21,302 bases of DNA from CAZPMT01 sp964587655. Lineage in GTDB: Bacteria; Hydrogenedentota; Hydrogenedentia; Hydrogenedentales; SLHB01. A program made the position numbers and the translations under genes. This document shows positions 1 to 7,453 of the stretch, piece by piece. The notes beneath the pieces are model-generated. The model was not told where the DNA came from. It ran no database searches and saw nothing but the letters and a program-made list of their open reading frames with translations. The stretch is from positions 1 through 21,302 of the forward strand of contig CAZPMT010000096.1 in the NCBI GenBank assembly GCA_964587655.1, written 5' to 3'. Position 1 is the first letter of the stretch. Each line of letters opens with the position of its first letter.

Positions 1-65
1 GCTTATCAAGGTTACAGGAAAACGCTGCCGGCCATTATACGTGGTGGGAAAGACCATCAGCAAAA

Positions 66-138
66 TAGGGGCGTCGGGGAAATAGGGGCCAGCCATCTAT
101 TTATTGACTTTTCCTTCGAGTTCGAGCATTCTGGCGGC
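66..138 (+). repeat. RAYT-flanking palindromic leader (REP-like)
   Basis: The sequence holds the inverted repeat AAATAG (80-85) / CTATTT (97-102) around a G/C-rich loop, and two copies of AATAGGGG (64-71 and 81-88). Blocks of the type ATAGGGG-CC-AGCC-CTATTT are typically found just upstream of REP-associated tyrosine transposase genes. Here the block leads directly into a transposase-like start at 139. I recognise the pattern from general knowledge of these elements; no database comparison was made. Confidence 0.55.
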
Positions 139-229
139 ATGCCAAGACAAGTGCGCCTTGTCATAGCGGGGTTGCCGCAGCATATCAAGGAGTGGGGGGC
201 AACCGCGGGGTCGTGTTCCTTACACCCTC
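139..229 (+). pseudogene. Remnant of REP-associated tyrosine transposase (Y1_Tnp/RAYT), 5' end only
   Basis: An ATG at 139 opens a frame reading MPRQVRLVIAGLPQHI, which closely resembles the conserved N-terminus of RAYT (transposase_17) proteins, usually MPRxxRLVxPGxPxHI followed by RGNNR. The second part of the motif appears only after a frame change: GGNRGVVFLTP is read in another frame from about 193 to 225. The remnant then stops against the 3' end of the oxidoreductase gene. A full RAYT is about 150-300 residues, so only some 30 codons survive and the catalytic HUH motif and tyrosine are absent. It is therefore a broken fragment with no expected activity. The family call rests on the short motif plus the upstream palindromic leader. 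Confidence 0.6.
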
Positions 230-1633
230 TTAGAGCGTCCAGCCATCGCGATACGCGTAGTGTAGTAACTCGTTTGCCTTGGGCTCGTTGGTGATCTTCA
301 TGTTCTCGGAATCCCAATGGAGCCTTTTTCCCGTTCGCACCGAAATTGTGCCGAGCAGCAGGGCTTCCGTCAAGGGTCCGGCAAAGTCAAAGTTGGAGCG
401 CGTCGTTCCGCGACCTTTGCAGGCCTCAATCCATTCCTTGTGGTGGCCGATGGAACGGGGCAAGGTTTTCGGGGGGCGTTTGTAGGCCTCCATTTTCGAT
501 TCAGGTATGAGCCTGGGACTTTCTCCGCCCCATCCGCTGACGAGGATCTTGCCCTTTTCGCCGACGAATATGATGCCGTCTTCTCGATCCAGTTCGCGAC
601 CCTCTTCGAGTTCCTCCGGGCGGTCGGGCACAAGACCGCCGTCATACCAATGCAAGCGGCAGGGAGGCATGTCGTCGCGGGCGGGGAATTCGTAGTGTAC
701 GGTTGAGGCAAGCGGAAGCGTCTCCTTGTAAACCAGCGTTGAACTGGAATCGACAGCCGTAGGCGCTCCCAGTTTCAACGCGGAAAAAACCGGCGCGATG
801 TTGTGGATGCCCATGTCGCCGAGTCCTCCGGACCCGAAATCCCACCAACCACGCCACTTGAAGGGAACATAGGCTGGATTGTAGGGGCGGTAAGGGGCCG
901 GTCCGAGCCACAGGTCCCAATCGAGCGTGTCCGGGACTGGGGGAGTGTCCTCCGGACGTTCGATGCCCTGCGCCCAGAAAAGCTTGCCCATATGCGTGGG
1001 CCGGTCCGACCAGACGTGGACTTCGCGGACCGGGCCGATGGCGCCGTCCCAGATCCATTCGTTGATGAGGCGATTGCCCTCGAAAGCCATGCCCTGGTTG
1101 CCCATTTGCGTTGCGACCTTGGATTCACGGGCCGCCTTGGCGACGGCGCGCGCCTCGTGGATGGTGCGTGTCAAGGGTTTCTCGCAATAGACGTGTTTGC
1201 CCATCTTGATGGCCGCAATGCTGGCAACGGCGTGAACGTGGTCGGGCGTGGCGACGACGACGGCATCGATATGACGGGCCTCTTTGTCGAGCATCTTACG
1301 GAAATCGCGATAGCGCACGGCCTTTGGGTAACGTTTGAAGGCTGCCTCCAAACGGTTTTCATCGACGTCGCATAAGGCCACGATGTTCTCGCCGCTCACT
1401 TCGTTGAGGTCCGACGCGCCTTGTCCGCCGACGCCAATCCCGGCGATGTTGAGCTTCTCGCTGGGAGGCGTGTGGCCGGTCCCTCCGAGAACGTGTCGCG
1501 GGACGATCATGAATGGCACGGCGGACGCGACGGCACCCTTGAAGAAATGGCGGCGCGAAATGGGGCTGTCCTGCGGCGCGGCGATTGCGCGGCGGCGCCG
1601 CTGTCTCTCCGGTTGCGTGCGGTTGTCTTTCAC
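230..1633 (-). CDS. Tat-exported Gfo/Idh/MocA family oxidoreductase
   Basis: A predicted NAD(P)-dependent sugar or polyol dehydrogenase of 467 residues. The N-terminus carries a twin-arginine signal (SRRHFFKG, arginines at residues 27-28) followed by a hydrophobic stretch ending near residue 50, so export of the folded protein is expected. The Rossmann domain follows with the nucleotide loop GIGVGGQG (residues 65-72), VVVATPDHVH (about 125-134) and the family hallmark EKP (151-153). The C-terminal alpha/beta domain contains GDMGIHN with the usual histidine. I chose the GTG start at 1631-1633 because AGGAGA (1642-1647) lies 8 nt upstream. The gene appears monocistronic, and a 13-nt palindrome lies in its leader. 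Such exported members are abundant in planctomycete-like bacteria. The substrate cannot be read from sequence. Confidence 0.92.
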   Translation of the reverse strand: MKDNRTQPERQRRRRAIAAPQDSPISRRHFFKGAVASAVPFMIVPRHVLGGTGHTPPSEKLNIAGIGVGGQGASDLNEVSGENIVALCDVDENRLEAAFKRYPKAVRYRDFRKMLDKEARHIDAVVVATPDHVHAVASIAAIKMGKHVYCEKPLTRTIHEARAVAKAARESKVATQMGNQGMAFEGNRLINEWIWDGAIGPVREVHVWSDRPTHMGKLFWAQGIERPEDTPPVPDTLDWDLWLGPAPYRPYNPAYVPFKWRGWWDFGSGGLGDMGIHNIAPVFSALKLGAPTAVDSSSTLVYKETLPLASTVHYEFPARDDMPPCRLHWYDGGLVPDRPEELEEGRELDREDGIIFVGEKGKILVSGWGGESPRLIPESKMEAYKRPPKTLPRSIGHHKEWIEACKGRGTTRSNFDFAGPLTEALLLGTISVRTGKRLHWDSENMKITNEPKANELLHYAYRDGWTL

Positions 1634-1661
1634 ATGAAGATTCTCCTGCCGTATGGTTGCA

Positions 1662-1674
1662 TGTGACGGTCACA
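1662..1674. promoter_or_regulatory. Perfect palindrome TGTGACGGTCACA, possible operator
   Basis: The 13-nt sequence is TGTGAC-G-GTCACA, perfectly symmetrical around one central base. It lies 28 nt upstream of the GTG start of the oxidoreductase, where a promoter or early leader would be. It is not a CRP site, because the two half-sites are separated by 3 rather than 6 bases. A role as operator is inferred from position and symmetry only. Confidence 0.35.
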
Positions 1675-2175
1675 AGGCTGAAGCCATTAGACACGCATGA
1701 GGGCCGCCACTTCAAGAAACGGAGCCACAAGAGCGGCCAGACGGGTGAGAGCGCAAGAGGCTCCGTTCGGTATAGCCGAACAACCAAGTCGTCTTGCGAG
1801 AGACCGCACATGAGGGACGGATTGGGACGCATGTCGCCACCATCGCAATATCACTGAAAATCCCGATGACACGCGGAATTTCAACAAGCCAACTAAGCGC
1901 AGAAGTAATTATAGACGTTAATCTTGAGAAGTATTCCTGACAGAATACGCTAGGTCCAAATATGACATGAGGCACGCGGGCGAGAGCGGAATCCGTGACA
2001 CAGAGAGGAGCAAGACGAACCAATCCCCAAGGAAATGAACATAATACATATTATCAGACGTTGCGCTGCGCGTGCTCAACCTGACTTCACCCAAATCGTC
2101 CAAACCCTCTCACCGAGCCCTGACAGGTTGTGAAGAAATGCCGTCACAATACGCCCATTCACTCAGCGGCCCTGG

Positions 2176-2270
2176 AATGGCGTCATTCCCGCGAAAGCGG
2201 GAATCCAGTGCGGATGTCGCGGGCCGGCGTGTGTACTCTGGATTCCCGCTTTCGCGGGAATGACGCCATT
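2176..2270. repeat. Perfect 33-bp inverted repeat (MITE-like, ATTCCCGC-GAAA-GCGGGAAT family)
   Basis: The left arm (2176-2208) and right arm (2238-2270) are exact reverse complements, separated by a 29-nt spacer. Each arm contains its own hairpin, ATTCCCGC-GAAA-GCGGGAAT, with a GNRA-type loop, at 2185-2204 and 2242-2261. Units with the core GTCATTCCCGCGAAAGCGGG are widespread dispersed repeats in many bacterial genomes. The paired, outward-symmetrical arrangement suggests a small mobile or REP-type doublet. No coding capacity. Confidence 0.85.
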
Positions 2271-2326
2271 TTGGGATTGTTTCACAAGCTCTGAGTCGTC
2301 CACCCGCCCCCCTGAGCTCCAAACTA

Positions 2327-2358
2327 CTCCGCGTCTCTGTGGCCTCCGCGTTGAGAAA
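2327..2358 (-). repeat. Short dispersed repeat with core CACAGAGACGCGGAG
   Basis: On the minus strand this reads TTCTCAACGCGGAGG then CCACAGAGACGCGGAG. It is a run of degenerate units of the ACGCRGAG / CACAGAGAC type that recur between genes in many environmental bacterial genomes. A related copy lies near 20155-20184 on the plus strand, sharing CACAGAGAC. Function unknown. Confidence 0.5.
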
Positions 2359-2441
2359 AGAAAGGCCACGGGCGCAAGTTGTCAGCGCCTCGCGAGAATA
2401 ATCTCGACACTGTCACGCGGGAACCCGTCTCGAACGCGCTT

Positions 2442-3821
2442 TCAAACGGTCACCTGTTCACCTTCGTGCTGAATGGAAACCTGTTTCATGCCGGTGGCTT
2501 CGAGGCCGGACTGGAGTGCGTTGAGGGCCTTGTCTTCCCCGTGCACCAGCAAGACGTGTTGGGCGCAGTCCTTGAAGCGCTGGCCAAAGGCGATGAGCTC
2601 GGACCGTCCGGCGTGGGCGCTGAAGCCGTTCATGATCTTGACTTCCGCATTCAACGCGTGCTCGATCCCGAAGATCTTGATCCGCGGCTGGCGTTCGACG
2701 ATCCTTCGTCCCAGGGTGTTTTTCGCCTGGAAGCCGACGATAAGGATTGTGTTCTTCGGGTTCTCGCAGTTATTGCGGAGATGGTGCAGTATCCGGCCGT
2801 GTTCGCACATGCCTGCGGCGGAGATGATGATGCACGGCTCCGAGAGCGTGTTGAGCTGCATCGAGTCTTCCACGCGGCTGATGTAGTGGATCCGCTTCAG
2901 TTGGAATGGGTCCCCCACGTTCTTCATTGTGGCCTGGATTTCCGCGTCAAAGCATTCCGTGTGCATCCGGAACACCTCGGTGATGTTCACCGTCAGCGGG
3001 CTGTCGACATATACGGGCATAGCTGGCACGGCGTTGCGCATCTCGAGCTTCTTCAATGCATAGATGATCTCCTGGGCGCGCTCCAATGCGAAGCTCGGCA
3101 CGATGATCTTGCCGCCCCGGTCATACGTGGCCCGAATGATCGCGGCAAGCTCCCCTTCCATAGCCTCAATCGGGTCGTGATCGCGGTCCCCGTAGGTGCT
3201 CTCCATCAGAACGATATCCGCAGGGTCAGGTTCCCAGGGGTCGTTCAGGATGGGCATCTTCTTGCGCCCGAGATCGCCCGTGAAGATGAGCCGCCTCGAA
3301 CTGCCATTTTCCTTGCATTCCATGGCGACCATAGCCGAGCCTAAGACATGCCCGGCGTCGAACAATGTGACATATACATCAGGTACAATCTGCACCTTCT
3401 CGCCATACGGAAAACATATGAATCGCCTCATTGTTTCGCTAACGTCGGTGTCTTCGTACAACGCAGGGACAAAGCTTCGGTTCTTCTTTGAGAGCCACTC
3501 CGCGTCGCGAGCCTGGATGTTTGCGCTGTCCAGGAGCATGAGACTGCACAGGTCTCGGGTCGCGCAGGTGGCGTAGATCTTCCCCTTGTAGCCTCTCTTG
3601 GTCAGCACGGGCAGAACCCCGCTGTGATCGATGTGCGCGTGGCTCAAGACCACGGCGTCAACCGACCTGGGGTCAAAGGGCATGGCCCTGTTCTTTTGGT
3701 CGGCCTCCTTGCGTATCCCCTGGAACATGCCGCAGTCGAAGAGGACGCGATGGCCGTTGACTTCGATGAGGTGTTTGGTTCCTGTGACTCCTTCCGCGGC
3801 GCCGTAGCTTGTGATCTTCAT
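2442..3821 (-). CDS. Metallo-beta-lactamase fold, beta-CASP ribonuclease
   Basis: 459 residues, a complete beta-CASP nuclease of the CPSF73/TTHA0252 type, expected to cleave or trim RNA with two zinc ions in the cytoplasm. Visible motifs are HAHIDH (61-66, motif 2), His157 in AGHVLGS (motif 3), Asp182 in TGDLG (motif 4), ESTYGDRDH (206-214) at the start of the beta-CASP insert, GFSAHAG (399-405) and VHGE (426-429). The ATG at 3819-3821 is preferred over the upstream in-frame start because GGGAGG (3829-3834) sits 7 nt before it and the family begins with MKITxxGAAxxVTGT. It overlaps the stop of the preceding SLOG-like gene by 4 bp (ATGA), so translational coupling is likely. It is the last gene of the minus-strand run. 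Confidence 0.93.
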   Translation of the reverse strand: MKITSYGAAEGVTGTKHLIEVNGHRVLFDCGMFQGIRKEADQKNRAMPFDPRSVDAVVLSHAHIDHSGVLPVLTKRGYKGKIYATCATRDLCSLMLLDSANIQARDAEWLSKKNRSFVPALYEDTDVSETMRRFICFPYGEKVQIVPDVYVTLFDAGHVLGSAMVAMECKENGSSRRLIFTGDLGRKKMPILNDPWEPDPADIVLMESTYGDRDHDPIEAMEGELAAIIRATYDRGGKIIVPSFALERAQEIIYALKKLEMRNAVPAMPVYVDSPLTVNITEVFRMHTECFDAEIQATMKNVGDPFQLKRIHYISRVEDSMQLNTLSEPCIIISAAGMCEHGRILHHLRNNCENPKNTILIVGFQAKNTLGRRIVERQPRIKIFGIEHALNAEVKIMNGFSAHAGRSELIAFGQRFKDCAQHVLLVHGEDKALNALQSGLEATGMKQVSIQHEGEQVTV

Positions 3822-4396
3822 CCCATGGCCTCCCTTTCTCTGACATGCGGCGGGTTCTTGCGATATTCGGCGACGCATCGTTCGATGAGCCGTCTCGGGT
3901 TATCGTCAAACGTTATTCGGGAACCGGTTTCTTTCCTTATGACCGCGAGGAAATCGTCGATATGGTCGGCGACGCCGCCGGTTCCGGTCAGCACGCCGAT
4001 TGGCCTGCCTTCGTCATATGCAATGGCGAACTCTCCGAGCGTCCCGGAGCGTCCCGCGACGATGATCACGATGTCGCAACTCCTCACGCCGACCACTTCA
4101 CGTCCCATCAGGCCGCTGCCGGTGTAGATCATGACGTCGATGTGGTCGGTTGGACTCCGGTAGCGGTTGACGTGTTCGTCGATGCTGAGTCCCGGCGATA
4201 CGCCGATGGTGAGTCCCCCGCGTTCTTTGCATCCGATCACGGCGGCATGAGGCAGGCCCGGACAACCGCCCGTGAGAATCACACATCCCTCGTCCGCGAT
4301 TGCGCGGCCCAGTTCGCCGCACTTCTCCAAGAGCTCCGCGGACATTTCCCCGCCAGCGGAACCCATTACACCGATTTTGATGCGTGGCAATTCCAT
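3818..4396 (-). CDS. SLOG/LOG-like nucleotide-binding protein (TIGR00725-like)
   Basis: 192 residues with one Rossmann-like SLOG domain. The sequence shows KIGVMGSAG (7-15), LTGGCPGLPHAAV (41-53), a strand and serine-rich loop (YTGSGLMGRE, 91-100) and GRSGTLGE (115-122). The last matches the PGGxGTxxE phosphate-binding motif of LOG and lysine-decarboxylase-like proteins, with the first Pro-Gly-Gly changed to Ala-Gly-Arg. Known relatives bind nucleotide-derived ligands, and LOG enzymes release cytokinin bases, but this subfamily has no assigned reaction. I use the ATG at 4394-4396 (GGAG at 4406-4409, 9 nt away) rather than the GTG at 4421-4423, which would overlap recN. It lies 16 bp after recN and overlaps the RNase gene by 4 bp. 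Confidence 0.8.
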   Translation of the reverse strand: MELPRIKIGVMGSAGGEMSAELLEKCGELGRAIADEGCVILTGGCPGLPHAAVIGCKERGGLTIGVSPGLSIDEHVNRYRSPTDHIDVMIYTGSGLMGREVVGVRSCDIVIIVAGRSGTLGEFAIAYDEGRPIGVLTGTGGVADHIDDFLAVIRKETGSRITFDDNPRRLIERCVAEYRKNPPHVREREAMG

Positions 4397-4412
4397 AGAT
4401 TGCTTCTCCAGA

Positions 4413-6098
4413 CTACCCTTCACTCGGTATATTCGTTTCCATTTCCTTCAGCAGCGCGCGCGCGTGTTTCATGCTCACATCCGAAACCGAACCATCCAGA
4501 AGCCGCGCAATCTCCTCGATGCGCGCCTGGTTCACTATCTCGACGACTTCCGTTACGTTTCTGCCCTTCCGCGCGGTTTTAACGACGCTGTAATGACGTT
4601 GCGCGGTGGCCGCGATCTGGGCGATGTGGGTAATGCATATGGTCTGGTGAGAACCGGAGAGCTCCCTGAGTTTTCGGGCGACGTTGCGGGCGATGGCCCC
4701 CCCCACGCCGGCGTCGATCTCATCAAAGACAAGGGTTGGAATCCGGTCGGCCCCGGCAAAGACAACTTTCAGCGCCAGCATAATCCTGCTTATCTCGCCC
4801 CCTGATGCTACCTGCCGCAACGGCTTGAGCTTCTCGCCGGGATTCGCCGAAAGCATGAACTCGACTCGATCCGTGCCGGTCAAGGCGAGTTCGGCGGCTT
4901 CAAAGGCGGTTTCGAAATGTCCTCCTTTCATGCCTAGCTCCTGGAGGGTCGAAGTGATGAGCTTGTCGAGCTTGCGGGCGGCGGCCTTGCGTTTCTGCGA
5001 GAGATTCGCGGCCATGTCCTTTGTTTCGGCAAGGAGTCGCTTGTGTTGTGTCTGGAGGTCCGCCAGCCGCTGATCGCGGGAATCGTACGCTTCGAGTTCA
5101 GCCAACGCCCGATCCCGATACTCGACGATTTCCTCGATGGAACGGCCATACTTGCGTTTCAGATCGCTGATTGCCGCCAGGCGCTCGCTGAGACTATCGA
5201 GCTCCTTGGGATCGAACTCGACGCGGTCGGCGTAGGCCCGTAGTTCGTCGGCGATCTCCTCCACTTCCGCGCGGACGGCCACCAGTTGGGTGAGGAGAGG
5301 CTGAAACCTCGCGTCGATCTGCGCCAGTTCGCCCACGTCTCTCGATGCGGCATCGATCGAGAGGATGGCGGAACCTTCCTCGGCCTCATACAGCGCGTTG
5401 CGCGCGTCAGAGGCCAGCGAGAAGATGCGTTCGGCGTTCGCGATCAGATTGCGTCGCGCCTTGAGTTCCTCCTCTTCGCCCGCGCGCAGGCCCGCGGCAT
5501 TGATCTCGGCCACCTCGTGTCGAAGGAACTCCATCCGACGGGCGCGCTCACGGTCGTCCGACTCGAGTTCGGCGATGGTCTTGGCCAAGTCCCGGAGGGT
5601 GGCCACCCTCTCCCCCACTTCGTTAGCGAGTTCCTCGATGCCGGCGAAGGCGTCGAGCAGATCCAACTGCCGCTCCGGTTTCAGCAGCGATTGGTGCTCG
5701 TGTTGTCCGTGGAGATCGACAAGTTCGTCGCCGATCTCGGCGAGCAACGATATCGGAGCCAGACTTCCGCAGACATAACCGCGGCTGCGTCCCTCCGGGG
5801 TGAGGGCGCGAGAGATAATGATTTCGTGGTCTTGCACGGGGATCTCATACTCCTTGAGCAGTCCGGCCAGGCGGCGCGACGGCTTCGTCACTCGAAATAT
5901 CGCGTCGATCTTCGCCGGCTTCGCGGCGTCGCGGAGGAGTTCGTTCGAGGCGCGCCCGCCGAGCACGAGATTCAGCGCGCCGACAATGATGGATTTCCCC
6001 GCGCCGGTCTCGCCGGTCAGGGCGTTGAAACCGCCTCCAAGATCGATCTCGAGGTCGTCGATAAGCGCGTAGTTCTGAATGTGCAGCGTTTCAAGCAT
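4413..6098 (-). CDS. recN: DNA repair protein RecN
   Basis: 561 residues, the usual length for RecN, an SMC-like ATPase acting in recombinational repair of double-strand breaks. The N-terminus is MLETLHIQNYALIDDLEI, as in the family. Walker A is GETGAGKS (29-36), the ABC signature is SGGEISR (432-438) and Walker B is LVFDEID (456-462), followed by AGVGG and the His-containing switch ITHIAQIAA. The middle third is rich in charged heptads and should form the coiled coil. The start has only a weak ribosome site (TAGG, close to the ATG). It follows tlyA after 104 bp, a neighbourhood shared with Bacillus (yqxC-ahrC-recN), although no ahrC is present here. No consensus LexA box was found upstream. 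Confidence 0.97.
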   Translation of the reverse strand: MLETLHIQNYALIDDLEIDLGGGFNALTGETGAGKSIIVGALNLVLGGRASNELLRDAAKPAKIDAIFRVTKPSRRLAGLLKEYEIPVQDHEIIISRALTPEGRSRGYVCGSLAPISLLAEIGDELVDLHGQHEHQSLLKPERQLDLLDAFAGIEELANEVGERVATLRDLAKTIAELESDDRERARRMEFLRHEVAEINAAGLRAGEEEELKARRNLIANAERIFSLASDARNALYEAEEGSAILSIDAASRDVGELAQIDARFQPLLTQLVAVRAEVEEIADELRAYADRVEFDPKELDSLSERLAAISDLKRKYGRSIEEIVEYRDRALAELEAYDSRDQRLADLQTQHKRLLAETKDMAANLSQKRKAAARKLDKLITSTLQELGMKGGHFETAFEAAELALTGTDRVEFMLSANPGEKLKPLRQVASGGEISRIMLALKVVFAGADRIPTLVFDEIDAGVGGAIARNVARKLRELSGSHQTICITHIAQIAATAQRHYSVVKTARKGRNVTEVVEIVNQARIEEIARLLDGSVSDVSMKHARALLKEMETNIPSEG

Positions 6099-6127
6099 GG
6101 AGCCTAATCATCTCTTTGAGCGTGTAC

Positions 6128-6184
6128 GAAGAGTCGGGCAGACTGACAGTATGCCCCACGGGTCAAGTGCTTTGACGACTCTTC
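6128..6184. promoter_or_regulatory. Inverted repeats in the tlyA-recN gap
   Basis: GAAGAGTCG (6128-6136) and CGACTCTTC (6176-6184) are exact 9-bp inverted repeats 39 nt apart. A second inverted pair, GTCAA (6162-6166) and TTGAC (6172-6176), adjoins the right arm and shares one base with it. No U-run follows in the direction of transcription, so an intrinsic terminator is unlikely. An operator or RNA leader structure for recN is possible. Function is not shown by the sequence. Confidence 0.35.
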
Positions 6185-6202
6185 ATATAGGATCTCATGG
6201 GG

Positions 6203-6940
6203 TCATTTCTCCAAAACCAGGTACGCAAGGAACTCGCGGTTGCCCGCCGGACCGAGCAAGGGAGAGGGTAACACACCGAGATTTGAAAATCCCAGTCCCT
6301 CGGCGGCGCGCAGGACCTCCTCGACTACACGTCTGTGGACTTCGGCGTCGCGTATGACCCCGCCCTTCCCTACCAGCTCTTTTTCCGCCTCGAACTGCGG
6401 TTTGATCAACGCGATCCCCCGGGAGTTCGGGGCAAGGCACACTTTTAGCGCGGGAAGCACAAGCTGCAGTGAGATGAAGGAGCAGTCAGCCGTGAAGAAC
6501 ACCGCCGGACCGGGGACGCGGTCAGGTGTCAAGTTCCGGATATTGGTACGTTCCAGGACAACGACGCGGGGGTCCTGGCGCAGTTTCCACGCGAGCTGGC
6601 CGTAGCCGACCCCGACGGCGTAGACGCGGGCCGCGCCCCGTTCCAGCAGACAGTCCGTAAAGCCCCCCGTGGAAGCGCCGACGTCGATTGCGGTGACGCC
6701 CGCGACATCGATTCGGAAATGGTCGAGGGCTGCTTCGAGTTTCAGTCCGCCACGGCTTACGTAGCGCGGCTCTTCACGAATATCGAGTTGGGTCTCTTCG
6801 GGAAGGCGCAGCCCGGGCTTGTCGAGCATCTCGCCTTTGGGGCCAAATACGCTGCCGGCAAGGATGAGGCCTTGCGCTTTGGCGCAGGTCAGTCCCGCCT
6901 GGCGCTGGACGAGGATATCAAGTCGCTCTTTCTTGCGCAC
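6203..6940 (-). CDS. tlyA: TlyA-family 2'-O-methyltransferase (S4 + FtsJ-like)
   Basis: 245 residues with two parts: an N-terminal S4 RNA-binding domain (about 5-60) and a SAM-dependent FtsJ/RrmJ-like methyltransferase (about 60-245). Motifs are YVSRGGLKLEAAL (60-72), the SAM loop DVGASTGGFTD (86-96), ADCSFISL (151-158) and LIKPQFEA (178-185), all characteristic of TlyA, which methylates 16S and 23S rRNA riboses in mycobacteria. The usual AVDVGYGQL is AVGVGYGQL here, so the Asp expected near residue 110 is Gly. The GTG start at 6938-6940 is supported by an AGAGGA-type site about 7 nt upstream. It sits 36 bp after ispF in the same run. The haemolysin name of this family is historical. Confidence 0.92.
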   Translation of the reverse strand: MRKKERLDILVQRQAGLTCAKAQGLILAGSVFGPKGEMLDKPGLRLPEETQLDIREEPRYVSRGGLKLEAALDHFRIDVAGVTAIDVGASTGGFTDCLLERGAARVYAVGVGYGQLAWKLRQDPRVVVLERTNIRNLTPDRVPGPAVFFTADCSFISLQLVLPALKVCLAPNSRGIALIKPQFEAEKELVGKGGVIRDAEVHRRVVEEVLRAAEGLGFSNLGVLPSPLLGPAGNREFLAYLVLEK

Positions 6941-6976
6941 CTGGCTTCCTCTGGCGCCTGTTCACGTGACGTTATC

Positions 6977-7453
6977 CTACATCTTCTCGAGCAACACCAC
7001 GGCTTGCGCGCTTATCGCTTCGCCCCGCCCCTCCGGCCCTACGGACTCGTTGGTCTTGGCCTTGACGGAAATGCGCGAGGGTTCGACGCCAAGCGCCAGA
7101 GCGATTCTTTCGCGCATCGCATCCAGATGTGGATTGAGCCGCGGCTCCTGCGCGACGATGCAACTGTCGAGATTCACGAGATCGTATCCGGCCTCGCGAA
7201 CCCGCCGGAACGTTTCCTCCAGCAAGACCATGCTATCCGCATCTTTGTAACGGGGATCGGTATCGGGGAAGTGCTGTCCGATGTTGCCCAACCCGGCGGC
7301 GCCAAGCAGCGCGTCAATGACGGCATGCGTCAGCGCATCGGCGTCCGAGTGACCGCTCAAGCCTTTCTGATGCGGAATCTCGACGCCACCGAGGACAAGG
7401 CGGCGGCCTTCAACGAGCCGGTGCAGGTCATAGCCCATGCCGATGCGATTCAT
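6977..7453 (-). CDS. ispF: 2-C-methyl-D-erythritol 2,4-cyclodiphosphate synthase
   Basis: 158 residues, standard IspF size. It cyclises CDP-methylerythritol 2-phosphate to MEcPP in the non-mevalonate isoprenoid pathway and works as a trimer. The metal ligands are visible as GYDLHRL (Asp9, His11) and His43 in SDADALTHAV. HFPDTDPRYKDADS (61-74) and the C-terminal KAKTNESVGPEGRGEAI segment are also typical. The ATG at 7451-7453 overlaps the ispD stop by 4 bp and has a strong AGGAGG (7461-7466) 7 nt upstream, inside ispD. Longer in-frame extension upstream is just the ispD reading region in another frame. Confidence 0.97.
   Translation of the reverse strand: MNRIGMGYDLHRLVEGRRLVLGGVEIPHQKGLSGHSDADALTHAVIDALLGAAGLGNIGQHFPDTDPRYKDADSMVLLEETFRRVREAGYDLVNLDSCIVAQEPRLNPHLDAMRERIALALGVEPSRISVKAKTNESVGPEGRGEAISAQAVVLLEKM

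Larger units (their letters stand above)
1634..2441. other. Intergenic region with repeats, no convincing gene
   Basis: No open frame here has a good start, ribosome site and protein-like composition. It holds the oxidoreductase leader and palindrome, a small hairpin GTTCGG-tatag-CCGAAC (1765-1781), and a hairpin GTATTC-ctgaca-GAATAC (1931-1948) in a locally AT-richer part (about 1860-2060). It also contains the 95-bp inverted-repeat element (2176-2270) and a short dispersed repeat (2327-2358). Nothing recognisable as a tRNA or riboswitch was seen. Confidence 0.6.

Noticed and set aside
1662..1674. CRP/FNR binding site
   Set aside because: TGTGA and TCACA are only 3 nt apart instead of 6.
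1918..2103. 61-residue minus-strand frame with hydrophobic stretch
   Set aside because: No ribosome site, no family resemblance, and the surroundings are non-coding.
2379..3344. 321-residue plus-strand open frame
   Set aside because: It lies wholly antisense to the beta-CASP RNase, whose motifs are complete. Its length follows from high GC.
6099..6202. LexA box before recN
   Set aside because: No CTGT-N8-ACAG or GAAC-N4-GTTC arrangement was found in the gap.
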